The position numbers were made by a program, and so were the translations under genes. A stretch of 64,000 bases of DNA from Pardosa pseudoannulata (Eukaryota > Arthropoda > Arachnida > Araneae > Lycosidae), in the NCBI GenBank assembly GCA_032207245.1, contig CM063502.1:137884498-137948497 (forward strand). The letters run 5' to 3'. Every line of letters starts with the position of its first letter. Position 1 is the stretch's first letter. Shown in pieces: positions 12,411-26,954 of the stretch. The notes beneath the pieces are model-generated. The model did not search any database. It had not been told where the DNA came from and was given only the letters and a program-made list of their open reading frames with translations.

Positions 12411-13993
12411 CACCAGATTGTTCTTCATCAAAAATAGAATTGTAAATAAAGAGTTTGCAAAAGAGTATGTCTCTTACACGTATACAATTAAGAAAGATCT
12501 ATACTAGATCCTTGTAAGTTACAGAAATATAAGTTTGTGGGATCAGACCAAAAGAAAAGGAGTCGTAATACATCAAAATTTTAATAGTAATTTTACTATC
12601 AATGTGTTAAAGAAAGTGTGCTAATTTGCTCTACTTTGCAGTCAGTAACAAATACGTCTTTCCTAATAATATTTTTGAAAAAAAAAACTTGAAGATTTGA
12701 AGCATTTAAATTTTATATTCCTGCATTACTGGAGCTATATTTTTGGAATCTGTTGTTTTTCACAGAAATTAAGTATTTTGCAAGAATTCAAGTTATTTGA
12801 GAAGAATTAGTTACTAAAATTATAATGTTTAGATGCATGTTTACATCAATTAAACATACATCCCAAAAGATATTAATTCAATAAAAACTAAATCATTTTG
12901 AATGATTATATTTTATTACATTAAAGTATTATAGTTTAAAAGTAAGTTAATATTATTAATGTACTACAATTATCAGATGTTTTTATTATAAACAGAAGCA
13001 AAATATATAAAATGTAACTTACTACTTTCTAGGTATGCATATAAATAAAACTGATATTTCAACAGATACATTAGAAGACAAAGGAATCTTTTTTTATTTG
13101 TTTCCCTGAATACAGTGAAGTGTTTCCACAAAAGATAGCGAAATAACTCAAATACTTTTCAAAGTGAGTTAAGGAAAATCCGTCTGATAATACTTCATAT
13201 AATACTTCTATTAACGCTTTACATTATATACTTCCTATGAAAACATTCTGATTGTACAGAGTTTGGGAAGTCTTGATGAAGCACCCTTTATAAATAACAC
13301 CATACTATATATACTTTGGTAGCTCTAAAAGTTTAACCCACTAAGTCCAATCTCACATTTTCATTTGAAAATGAAAAAGTATTACATTTATTTTTGAATC
13401 TGAAATATACAAATCATACTTTTTCGTGGTTTTGCAAGTTTATTTGTAAAACACACGACAGTGGAAACTGTTTCTTTGTTGTTTTTCAAATAACATGGTA
13501 CTAAAATATATTCATGTACTCATGAGTTATAAAAATATTTCTCCTTTAAAGAATATAAATTTTTCCGAAAAAAAGTAATCTTAGATTTAAAAAAATCAGA
13601 GTTTTAATTCTATAATAACGTGATATTGACTTATGTTGTGCGTATGACTAACACATACACGCATAATCATAAACCATTCATTTTGAGAAGCATGCATTTC
13701 ATTTCGAAACACGACATTTCTCCTTACGTCTTCCTAATTTTTCTCTCCTTCTAATAAATCTAGTCACGAAAAAATCCCATTATTCAGCTCCCTAATAATA
13801 GGCATAAAGTTCTGTAAAATAAAACGATGTTCAATATCACATGATTTCATTTTTGATACTTAAATAAGACTTCCTTAGCAGTAATTAAAACCCGTCTTCT
13901 AGTAAACATGGGAAATACGATTGGGATATATTTTCCAAAAACTATAATTAAGAAATTTATTTTACTCCACAGTCGCAATTCAAAAGTGTTTAA
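12411..13993. other. AT-rich sequence, nothing recognised
   Basis: A TTAACCCACTAAGTCC sequence at 13333 looks like the outer end of a TTAA-type element, followed by the palindrome CATTTTCATTTGAAAATG (13356-13373). No mirror end could be assigned with confidence. Confidence 0.35.
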
Positions 13994-14512
13994 CTCCTTA
14001 ATGCCTAGCCTCCCATTTTGAGGATAATTAAAAATAGTTGGTGGAATTTTTATATTTTCTTCAGAACAAGTTTTCTTTCAGAATTCCTGTTAGGTGGAGG
14101 TAGTTTGTAATTTTTAAAAAATCTAACAAATATTTTAGTATTTGATATAATTTATAATTTTGTCATTTGAATCGACTTTTTAGGATTATTCGAGCCTCGC
14201 CCGTCGGTGTACCAGGTGATATTTACTATTTAGGCTGGTACATAGAACAATACTATGGCAAATCGGTTCACTTTACAGTACTTTATTTACATATTATACC
14301 GAATAAATCGCTAATCGAGTAATTTTACTTTTCTCATAAGTTTAATTCTATAATGTTTATAATGACCACTGATCATTAATGATAATGGACTGTAATATTC
14401 GAAGCAGTTTAAATTTAATACTTGTTTTACTGTATGAAATATATAATGACTTAGATTTAAGATATTCCTTAATATATATTAATTTGACAAAAATGACTCA
14501 GATATAAATGGG
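13994..14512 (+). mobile_element. TTAA-type MITE, copy 2
   Basis: TTAA stands at both borders (13990-13993 and 14513-14516). The left end is CTCCTTAATGCC and the right end, inverted, is CCCATTTATATC: a short, degenerate terminal inverted repeat in piggyBac style. Its left 180 bases align with the copy at 1586. No coding content. Confidence 0.5.
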
Positions 14513-15703
14513 TTAAGTGTTTTGAAGAGCAATGTAGTTAACATCTGAAGGAATTTTTTTTCTGCTACTGTTCTATACTTTGAATTATGTATAGAATTTT
14601 AACAGAAAATTAAATAGCAAAATTTAGAGAAAGAACGTTTGTTAAGTTTTTAAGATAATAAATAAAATAATAAATTTGATAACTGTTCAGAGCATAAAAA
14701 TCTTAAACAAAAGTTTGTGTCGGCTCTGGATGAATGGTTAAGTTGAACTTTTCAAAACTATTTACTTGGTAACATTTCAAGAGCTAAACAATCTTAAGCA
14801 AAATATCAAGGAAGTTTTCTAGTTTTTATTTGAAACAAAACCAAGCGTGGGTACCCTCGTTTCTAAGAGTATTTCTTGTATAGGTATCGATGTTTAGCTT
14901 CTCCTAGTCGGCGGTTCACATTACCTTCAACAAACCTACTCGGAGAAAAAAGAAAGATAGTAATATCAAAAAGTCAATTAATTTTAAAGTCAATAAAGTC
15001 AATTAAAAGTCAATAATTATTTACACAGAGAAAAAAGCATGAAAATAATTTTAAATATAAATAATATAATATAATAAAAATTATATTAAAATATAAGCAA
15101 AATCTCCATCTCGTGAAGGTATTTCTTGGGAAATTTTTTGCATTAATATCAATATTTGTTGTTGGGATTTTACTGTCCATACCAAAATTTGTTGTTGAAC
15201 TACGTTGTCTAATAGTCGGGGGGAAATTTAGAAAGTTAAGATCTTAAAATTCAGATTTGTCATAGAGTTTTCTACCTTTGAGTCATCGAAAAATATATTA
15301 TCCAATTAAGAAAATAGGTATACTATTTTGTTTTCGTTACTCACGTCTTGATGTATAAAATTAAAAAATCTACATTCCAATGAGCTAAAAATATAAATAA
15401 TATTCGTATTTGGCAATTTCACCCTTATTTAAATTTTCATTTCAGAAATTTTATCTCTTGATGTGCTGTAAATAGCAGTTATGAAGTCGTGTGAGGTTCG
15501 CGAATCGTTGTTGAAAAACATAGATTTATGTCACCCCATCTACTCTAGTGGCGCATTCCATTAAGATTATGACAAGTTGTTCACTATGACGTACCATACT
15601 TCTTTGCAAGCAAATAACAATAGCTTACTCGTTCTGCAGACACGTCAACATTTGAACGAAATTAGAATATTGTTCTTCATAGACTGACCCCTCGCAAGAA
15701 ACT
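14513..15703. other. AT-rich sequence, nothing recognised
   Basis: Small local duplications such as AAAGTCAATTAA/AAAGTCAATAAA near 14970-15020. No gene or element was supported. Confidence 0.45.
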
Positions 15704-15822
15704 TCATGCCTTCATTTCTTTGTGGAGGCTAACTCTAATTTGAAAGTTTTGTCCACCAACTATAGACAATGAATAGCAAAAGAATTCAAGTAACAGCAGC
15801 TAGAAAAGCAACACCCCCAAAT

Positions 15823-15851
15823 AGGGCATTCCATTTACTGTGGAATGCCCT
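15823..15851. repeat. Perfect 11-bp hairpin with 7-base loop
   Basis: AGGGCATTCCA and TGGAATGCCCT pair exactly around TTTACTG. The second arm is absent from the matching place in module A' (after 16325), so it arose after the duplication. Confidence 0.9.
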
Positions 15852-16496
15852 GTCTAAGTACTTTTCCAGTATTTTCTGCAGGGTATGATGTTCAGTTTAA
15901 AGCACAGTGAGAAATATGTTTAAGCTGTAATGTAGTAAACTCGAATATGAGTGTTAAGCCTCCTTATCAACTTTTGTAACTATTCAGATTTACTTAATGT
16001 GTATATTTTTTGATCAAATGATATTCTGCCTTTATTTTTAAAATATATTTCAACTCAGTTTTTTGATATATAAAAGAACAAACTATTTAGTAAAGTAGTG
16101 TTTCAGTTTTAAGGACAATCATAATGCTTGAATGATATTATAAATACATCAAAGAGTGAAAATGTTATGACCAGTTCAGAGTTCAAATTCACTTCATGCT
16201 TTCATTTCTTTGTGGAGTCTAACTCTAATATGAGAGTTTTGTCCACCAACTATAGACAATGAATAGCAAAGGAATTCAAGTAAGATTAGCTAGAAAGCAA
16301 CAAAGCAACATCCTCAAATAGGACATTCCATTAATCATACACCAAAAATATCTTTCATTCTGTGCCACGACCTATAGAAACATTCATTAACACTCGCTGT
16401 AATTTAATAAAATACTTATTATATACTGATAATATAGTTATATTGTTAGCTTTCACCATTTATTTGTCAGCATAAATTACGTGCAAAATAAATTTC

Positions 16497-16609
<113 letters not shown>

Positions 16610-17560
16610 AATATTACTTACTTTTCTTCAATCTATATATTAAAAGATATAGCCTTGGCTCTATAATTCAAATGAATTTGTGACGATTATTTGATTATTA
16701 GTATGCATTTAAAATGCAAATAAAGTAAAGCAACATTAATGACAGTCATTGAATTCCCAATATGTGTTTGTTAGAAACTCTGTTGTTTGCTTTAGGCTTT
16801 CGCATATTTGCTTTATGATTCAAATTAGAGTACTTTCTTCAGGGTAAATTGAGAAAAGGAGAAGGAACCCATTAACCATTACTTAGCCTAGGTATGAAGA
16901 CTAATGGTTCCCATTCATTGAAATGCAATCTAAAAGCAACTCTTGAAATTGAAATGAGTTGTAGAATTAGTAAAATATTTATTCATAAACAACTCGATGT
17001 TTATTCATTGATATTTTAATGAGATATTCATACTTTTAAGAGTTTAGAAATATCACGGAAATAAACTGAGGACATCAGTTTCTTGCGGAAAAGATCAAGC
17101 GATTATTACCCATAAGAATGGCATCCAGCCATTAGAGTTCATTATCATTCATCTAAATTGTTCCATCGGAGTTATCTGGTTTATTATTCTAAAGGAAAAT
17201 AATTGTTTTCTTTTCTACTAGCAAATGCAGTAAATGATAAAACTTCATTGTTGTTAATTATGATGTTCAGTTTAAAGCACAGTCAGAAATATGTTTATGA
17301 TGTAATGTAGTAAATTCAAATATGAGTGTAAAGTCTTCTTATCAACTTTAGTAACTACTCAAATTTACTTAATATGTATACTTTTTGGTCAAATGATATT
17401 CTGTCTTTATTTTTAAAATATATTTCAACTCAGATTTTTAATATATAAAACAACAAACTATTTTGTAAAGTAGTATTCCAGTTTTAAGGACGATCATAAT
17501 GATTGAATGACAATATACATCAAAGAGCCAAAATGTTATGACCAGCTTAGAGTTTAAACT

Positions 17561-20185
17561 TCATTATAAATTTCTAAACTAATACTTGTCGGTTTGTTCT
17601 CTAACTTGGGATGTATAAAGAACAGCCTTAAACCCACACTTTCCAGTGGTTTTTCAGAAACTTGTGCATTTAAGCGATCATCAGCATATTGAAAAAAATT
17701 TTTTTTTAATTACCATGTATCACATAGAGCTGGAATTAGGAAAATTTGTATAACGTTTATATGACTAGTGGCAATGTTTACATGAATTTTTGGAAAATAC
17801 AGCTTATATATTGAAAAGGATATAAAGATTTCTTTAAAAGATTGCAATTTTTTGCAAGATTTTTCCTCTTAGTCTCTAAGTTTATATCATCAACTTACGA
17901 AACTTATAAAAGATGTAGTTTTGTTAGAGAAATATAATAATGCAAGTTCAATTTTAAAATTTTGAACTGGTGACGAGATATAAGCTTGTAAAATAAATGC
18001 TTTCTTAGTGATCATTCAGAAAATATATCCATTTTTATTATATAATTTTGTAGCCAATACTGATGGGCAACTAGTTAAAAAAGTCCAAATGTCTGTTATG
18101 AAAATATAAAATAATATCTGTCAATCAAGGCAAAGAAATCAGATAATCTCTCCAAGTAGCAAAACCATATTTCATAAATTTGCTAAAATATAATGTTTAA
18201 AACCAATGAGAAAGTAATTTTAAAGTTTAAAAACTCGTTTAATTCGTTTACATTGAAGAGCCAAAACCTTGTGATCACCATTTTTGATTCTTGGGTGTTA
18301 AAAATTACTTTCTCAATGATTTTCAAAATTTCTTTAGAATATTGTGTAATTTTTAAATACATACGTAAGGGAATGGACACACTGATGTTTATTAAATTAT
18401 CTTTCATCTGGTTATCATTTCTTTTAAATAGAAATAACCCCTCTCCACTTGCAGTTATACATTTATCCAAGCAGATTTGACTAACAATCTTGTATATTGT
18501 ATTTTATCTAAATAAATGATACTCAAAATAAGCTACAAGCTGAATAAAATTATAAAATAAATGCACAATAAATTTTCATATTATCTTAATCGTAATTTAC
18601 TTTTCTTAAAGACAAAATCGAACATTATACAATTTTCTTCTTAATTACGGTAGTCTGAACTTTAGTTAAATAATCGATCTTATTAAATAATCGATTTTTT
18701 AAAATTATTTTGCAACTATACAATTTATTATAACACATCAAAATGACATTTATTTATAGCCCTGATACGTCAGTCAGGAAAATTCTCCAACTTTAATTTT
18801 AATCAGATTTCAATAAATTAACCACGGAAAGAAATTAACCATGTTTTGTTTTTCACTGTTTATTTTCCTACCATTCATGCATGCTAAACCTATTTTTTTG
18901 CATGTAAATAACGCTGTGCATTGATTTTTCTAAAAACTGGGAACAGTTTAAGAATCTTTTATATTCATTTTTATTAAGCTTATATACGTCTTAAGTTGTT
19001 ATGTTCTCTTACATTCAAAACAAACATCTTTTTTATTTTATTCTAAGTTAAAGTAGTAATAAGCGTGCATAAATGTTGCAAAAAGGATCCACAGTTTGAA
19101 ATTTAGCAACATTTTCTACAATATTTTATTTGTTTACAAAGTAATAAACAATTAAAAGCGTCATATACATTCTCAATTGGAAGTTTTTCGCATGAATTTT
19201 ATTTGTATTCAATATTTTGAAAATGCATACAAAAACAGTCAAAAAGTTTTAATCAATATTCTTGAAACTACTAAATATTTTTAATATAAAATGAAAGCGA
19301 TGTTCGTGACATATAATAAGAAAAATCACGGATAATTTAGATATTCTTTGCTCTGGGGAAATAAATCTTGGTTCGACATTTATTCGTCTTGTAAAGAACA
19401 CTCAATTTATTTTATTCTTCAACTAATCTTGAAAACTAATGTAAATCTGGATACTTTTAATTGTATAACGAAACATAATTTCATGGTTTTCCTCATATGT
19501 AACATGTCATATAAAATGAAATTGCTTCTGATGAACAATTTTCTTTTCATCAGTTTAAAAAGTTTTCATTTTATTTTTGTTACATTTAAATACAATCAGT
19601 CACGGAAACATCCCATTATCTCTCTGTCCTAGATAACAAGACATGTTCTAAGAAACCTTAACATTCCAAGAAATAAATTTTATCTCTAAACCAAAGATAG
19701 CTGCATTGAATAGTCCTTTCATTTCTTATTTGAAATTTTACAATTTTCTGTAGACATTTTTAGAGTTCTGCGAAGTTATTTCAAAAGTCTAAATTCTAAG
19801 TATCAAAACAGTGCCACTAGAAAGAAAGTATTCTCACCTGTATTTAAAGAAATTATACATCGATCAGTTTAATGATTTTAAGTGAAACAAAACGCAAGAA
19901 TGGTAGACATTACGTTGAAGTCATTTCATTGCCAAAAAATATCATATTTTTTATTTATTTATTTATGCTCTTTTTTCTAGGATTTATATACTAAATGGGA
20001 GAACTTGTACTCATATACTTTGTTTATACTACGCAAAAACATTCCACGGAGAAAGCTAAATAAATCACATACAAATTATACTTTCAGGACCTTATATATG
20101 ATTTTATATTTATTATGCAAGATATTATACATATATTTGATTAAATAGTTTTTCTTTGTTTACAGATTTATTGATAAATATCTGA
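17561..20185. other. AT-rich sequence, nothing recognised
   Basis: An inverted repeat pairs GAGAAAGTAATTTTAAA (about 18209) with TTAAAAATTACTTTCTC (about 18299); overlapping 95-codon frames on both strands at 18183-18480 come from this region and have no family resemblance. The 94-codon frame at 19348-19632 is likewise unassigned. Confidence 0.45.
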
Positions 20186-20405
20186 TACTGAAAAGAATCA
20201 GTAGTCATCTTTATTTATAAAATTAGCAATTCATATTCTGATTATACAAATTCTGGATAACATGGAATTGATTTATTTAAGATATATTCTCTTAACACTA
20301 AAAGGAAATCGGTAGTTACCTGTATTTATAAAATTATCAATTTATAATCAGATTATACAAGTTCTGAATAACAGGAAATTGATTTATTTAAGATACATTC
20401 CTTTA
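20186..20405. repeat. 111-bp tandem duplication
   Basis: Two units sharing TTTATAAAATTA.CAATT.AT, GATTATACAA.TTCTG.ATAACA and ATTGATTTATTTAAGATA.ATTC, about 85-90% alike. Confidence 0.85.
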
Positions 20406-21398
20406 GTTTATTCAAAGCTTGATTTACATATATATAACTAAAAAAAGTGTTTTATAAGGATATTTTAAAAACTTTCAGCATACGTTTTATTAAATCAATA
20501 ATTGAATCAGACTAGTTGTCAAAATTCTTAACATGTTGTTTACCAAATGAAGCAAATATTCTTCCCTATCTACAAAACCAGCTTTTTCCAGTACATTGCT
20601 TTCATCTACCGTTCAGAAAATAACATGTATCCATCAGAAACCGTCCTGCTAGCTAACACGCCCTTCTTTTCCCTTCTTTTATGGGATTAAGATAGATGAC
20701 CGACCATTTTGCAACCCTATCATGTTTACGGCCAAGGGAGTTGAAATGCGAAACATTGTTTTCTGTCCACTGTATTCCTTAAAAATTCATATTATTATTA
20801 TTATTGACAGAATTTAAACAGATTCATGTAAATTTATACTAAACGTACTGTAAAACAAGGCATGAAAAATACAATATAAAAGATTATTCGACTAAAGCAA
20901 TTCCGTTATTTGAAAAAAAATTCCACAGACTGGAAAAACCAAGACAAAAGACAAGATTTAAAATGGTGCATATATGTTTCTTCTTCCACTTCAAGAGAAG
21001 GACGATGTAAGTTTATTAGTCTGATTTAAAAGAATCGGGAACAGAATGCAGCAGAAAGAAAATTAGTTAACTTTAATGTTCAGTCTCACCTATCTTTTTT
21101 CGTAGCTATAATTGGATACTTTCTCCGCTCTTTTTAAAGTCATGCATTTTAACAAATTTCCTCTAGGAAAATTGTACGAGTGTTAAACTAAGTTTTAACG
21201 CTTGTGAACTTTCTCAATTTTGAAATTAGGTCTTGTGTTGGGAACACTTAATCTAATATGTCATATGTGTTTAAAATTACAATTTTTTTTTATTTGGATA
21301 TTGGTAAATTTTCTCTACTCATAAAAGAAAAGTAGGAAAAGTTATCTTCTTTATTTAATTTTTATACATATACTTGCTTGATTTGTATGTGTTTATAT
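20406..21398. other. AT-rich sequence, nothing recognised
   Basis: No repeat partner, RNA gene or coding signal was seen. Confidence 0.45.
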
Positions 21399-21472
<74 letters not shown>

Positions 21473-21488
21473 GCGTGTGTGTGTGTGT
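21399..21488. repeat. (AC)n(AT)n(GT)n microsatellite
   Basis: AC, AT and GT blocks in succession, with GC interruptions in the GT part. It forms a self-complementary array because the AC and GT ends can pair. Confidence 0.97.
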
Positions 21489-21586
21489 AATGATCTTTTA
21501 AATTACTTAATTTTACTTCTATTTTTTAAAAAAAATTGTGATTCCATCCCCAAAAATTGCAACCATTGGCAAAATTTCTTTCTTTT

Positions 21587-22570
<984 letters not shown>

Positions 22571-22632
22571 AAATATTTTTACATATCTTCCAACTATAAG
22601 TTTTGTACTTTCAATAAATCATAAAAAGTTTT

Positions 22633-22651
22633 AAAAAAAAAAAAAAAAAAA
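22633..22651 (+). repeat. A19 homopolymer after AATAAA
   Basis: AATAAA at about 22612 followed some 20 bases later by 19 A's resembles the tail of a retroposed transcript. No source sequence was identified upstream, and the neighbouring assembly is suspect. Confidence 0.5.
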
Positions 22652-25600
22652 CGACTAGAAATAAAAAGTCACATACTTCTTATTCAAAAAAAGAAGATAC
22701 AAGCTTTTTTTGATCTAAAAATTGCGAAAGCAGTAGAAAAAATTAAGTTCCCTAATGGTACCTCTCACGTATTTTTTTCCTTCTATATTGTGTACTTTCT
22801 CAGCTCATTTAAACACATTGTGTGTAGGTACATTTCGCAACAGAATTGTAATTTTTGCGCGTAAATTAGAATTCAGTTACATCTCAATAGATCGAAAAAA
22901 ATTTTTTAAAACTTTTCGTTTTATATTAAAATAATATAAAGAAAAATATAATAAAAAATATATAAATTACAACCATAAGATTTCTATAAAAAAAATATAT
23001 TTTTAGTGGATGAATTTATAATAGTATCTAAATAGTAATCAAACAGCAATAGTAGTATATATTTTAATTTTTGTTTTGTGGTTCCGCATAATGATGTAAA
23101 AACTATTTTTTGTCTAAACTAGAATTTATGTATAAAAGAACATTCGGTCTCATTTTCCTTATATACTCACTTTTTGTAAAAAAAACCATATTGTTCACTA
23201 ATAGTACGGAGCGCTCATATCAATCGTCAAAAACGTACTAGTACGTGTACAAACAATTTTAAAAGCATGCATTCCAATAAATTTTTTTCTTGGAGAAATT
23301 GTAGGAGCATTGAACCAAGTGCCGACGCTTGGTAACTTTCTCAATTTGAGAAGAACTTTTTTCCTGTAAAACTTATTTCTTTATAACGTGCGTATCTCAA
23401 GCTACAAAATCTTGTCTATTTGGATATTAGTTAATAAACTTTACTCATGCTGACTAGAAAAAATTTGTTTAAACATTTTGTTCTTCACTACATACTTAAG
23501 TTGTATAACCAATATGTATAAAGAAAAAATTCAAATGAGAAGCAATAAAAAACAGACCGAATAGTACAAAAAGGGCTAGAAAAGGATTGTGACCTCTCAT
23601 AACCGGTTAAACGTGTTTTATTGCTCAAACAAATACTCTCAGTAACCAAGAAATGGCATGACCTAACAGAATAGAATATTCTTATATCCCATTGTAGATA
23701 TTCCAGCCAACTGCTACTAATTCAGTCGGAAGCAGTCAATCCGAACTTCACATAACCTTTACATTACCCTTTAAGAATTCTATAAATTAAATATAGGTGA
23801 TATCGAAATACTCGCAGGTAATTCTTGTAATAAAGTGATAGGTGTAGTCATTTTCCAATATTAAATTGATAAAATTGAAAATATTTTATATTGTTCAGTC
23901 ACATTTATTACATCACCTGTATCTATTAAATTTATTGATTATTAAGTTGTGGTAAATATATATTTTATTTATTTTTTAAGTTTTCTTTTATTATTAACAG
24001 TTGATTTTTAGTTGATGAACGCTTACTATAGTCTAGTTTATTTTATTTGACTTTAATAATGGGATATTTTATTTTATATTATATATATATATGATTATCT
24101 GTACTGAATATAAAATACTCAGGTGAGAAATACAAAAGCAAAACACTAGTTCATATGCCTGCTCACTCTTTCATTTATCTTTTTAACATAAATAAAAATT
24201 AGGTATAAGAATATACATTTCAAGAGATTTCCTTTGAGGAGAAATGTAGGTCATTAAAACAAATGTTAATGTTGTAACCTTTCTTAAGATTAGTCCTTCA
24301 TAATATGATATATATAATTATGTCTATCGATATTAGTTTTTTTCTTATAAAAACCAAAAAACGCTCTTATTCATCTTATTTCATCATGCTTAATCTCTAA
24401 CAAACACACATATATATAGCATACAAATACATATTGATATAGATATGGCTGTTTGTATATATACTTCATGTAATATAAATTTATACACATGTACAAAATA
24501 TTGCGTATCTAAAAATACATGTATTGATAGAAGAATAGATGCCGACAATAAAAAAGGGCAAAAAGCGAAATCTTTGTAGAAGAAAAATATTAGATACGGT
24601 ACACTCTACATTTTGAAGAAACAAACTTGCGTTACCCGTATACGTTTGACATCGGTGCTACAATGAATTAAAATAAACGTGTTTGTAGAATATTTCTTAG
24701 TAAATGCGTGTAGTCTGACAACATTATTTTTCAACTTTGTCCTTGTCATGAAATAAGAAATCCTTGAATAAAATTCTCTTTGGAAGGTAAACTTTTAGAC
24801 CCATATCTAGTTTAGAATTTCTATCATAGTAAAGTATTTTTATCGATCGATCAAAAAGAAATAGTAGGGTCATAAAGCTGAGAGCTGTCACTTGGTCAAA
24901 ATATATGTGATTGTCTTATTCTGCTAGCAAATTTCGAAGTCACGGGTGCTGTATAAAACCTGAGTAGTTTTTTGGTTGACAAAGAATATTTTAAAGAATG
25001 AAACTTTTGAACTTTCTCACTTTTTATGGGTTCCAAAGAATCATATATGATTTATAACAAAAAAATGAGTTATTGAAAAGGTCGGGGAGAAGAACAAAAA
25101 GCTCCTATTTCGGCATTATTGTGCAATCATGCTTTGATAAAAAAAAATTTTTAATGCTATAAAAGAATTATAGTAATAGGAAAGCTACAATGTGATAAAT
25201 AATATCCTCTTGATTAACCATTGCGCATATATTTAAGTTATACTAGTGTAGGATAAATCAAATTTTATCACATAATATAGATATATACAAATATGATCAT
25301 GTATTATTAATTGCAGCTTATCTGCAAATTAAAAGAATTGTAAATTGTAATAAAATAATACACTGTTATGTGGATATAAAAGAGTTATAGGTGAATAAAT
25401 TAAAGAAAATAGAAGACAATTTGGGAGGTATTTTTATTAATATAGCAAAGTACAAAAAAATGTTAGTTGATTCATATCAGTCGTTTGAACTACTCAGCAC
25501 ATTCAGTATTCAACAGCATTCGCTCTGAAATCATCTGCACTAAGTCCAATAATTATTCTTTTTAACAGTAGAACCATGTAAGTTTCCGTCTACCTAAAAC

Positions 25601-26954
25601 AGCGGGCTGAGTCAAACTTACCCCAATTAATATATATCTGTATTGTTATTCAAAATGTGCACTCTATTTATGCTCAGTGGCATCTATTCATTTTAGACAT
25701 TTAATTATTATAATAATTATTAAAAATAATAAGATATTACTGTATCAAAAAGTATATATAGTTAGAAAAATATATGGACAACTTCAATGGAATTATTTAG
25801 TTTCTTACCAGTCAAGGTTTTTTGCATAGTTCAGACGCAGTTTGGGCAATTATTTTTTAACATATATAGTACAGTTTCTACATATCGGTATTTTATAATT
25901 AGAAGAAATTATCTGCAGATTTGTTTCCACACTTGGACGCTTAATAGTGAACCATTTTTAGTATGTGTACAGATTCTTCCATATTATATTTTCACATATT
26001 TTTATGGAAATAAAATTAGGAAACTTCAAAATTTTTTATTTCAATTTCTTTAGTGTTATTTTGAGAGTTGGACACAAAATACTTTTTGAGTGAAGTTTTG
26101 ATAGTTGAGTTTTTGACCAATCCTGCGATTCTAGTGTTAATATCTTTGAGACATAATTCGTCATTTTTAACATTTTGAAACGTTTCATACTATATCAGCT
26201 AAAAATAAGTATACCTGAATTGGATATGCCTCTTTGAACCTTTATTCTAACTATACTAGCTTGCACCGGTACTCTACACATATCGATGATTCGCATTTCC
26301 GTAAAATTTTACCTTCTTATCATAATTAACCATAAGGGATTTTCAATAATTTTCTCCTTATTTACTTTTTCAATTTTACAAATTATACTTACATTTTTAA
26401 AATCTCTGGACGTTTTTTATGTACAAACCTTTAAATACATACCCCATTCAAATATTCTGTTTAGAACCTGTAAAACTATACAAGCTTTGAATTTAATATC
26501 AAACCTTTTAAGGAAATGATAAAAACTATAAATGCGTTTTACTGAAAATAATGTTTTTTTCATTTTTCCCGCACAATAAATAAAAAAAACGTTTCTACAT
26601 ATTGATTTTAAATTTTCATCTTAAATATATAATAAATCTAGATGAAAATTTACCTACACTTTTTCGTTTTTTATTTCCTTTAGTATTTATCTTATTTGAA
26701 ATGAAATTTTTAACATTATTTTAGGTTTTTTGAAAATTCAATCCCCTGGTAACATTTCTGATACTCTTTAAAGAATTTAAATAGGTGAATATCTATACCT
26801 AATAATTATTGTTAACAAAAAAGAAAAATTATTAAAGAAACACTTTTGTGTTGTTGTAAGTATGCGCACAGTGTATCAGACATATTTCTAAAAATTTAAA
26901 ACTGACTCTCCCTTTTAACTTCATATAAAAATTTCATATTTTTTAAAATCAAAG
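22652..26954. other. Long AT-rich stretch, largely featureless
   Basis: Apart from the candidate LTR at 23588-23763, nothing repeats or codes recognisably. The frames at 25787-26053 and 26286-26519 (88 and 77 codons) lack any family resemblance and look like chance. Confidence 0.4.
23588..23763 (-). mobile_element. Possible worn LTR
   Basis: On the minus strand the text runs TGTAAAGGTTATG, then GATATAAGAA as a TATA-like box (about 23681-23690), then AATAAA (23617-23622) followed by a G+C-richer stretch with AACCGGTTATGAGAGGTC. The order matches U3-R-U5. No target duplication was found, and the ends are guesses. Confidence 0.25.

Noticed and set aside
13333..14516. Longer TTAA element starting TTAACCCACTAAGTCC
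   Set aside because: Its end matches the right terminus less well than the nested left end at 13994, which also has a second copy; the outer TTAA may be chance.
18183..18480. Overlapping 95-codon frames on both strands
   Set aside because: Mirror-image frames in AT-rich sequence that contains an inverted repeat; neither has a recognisable domain.
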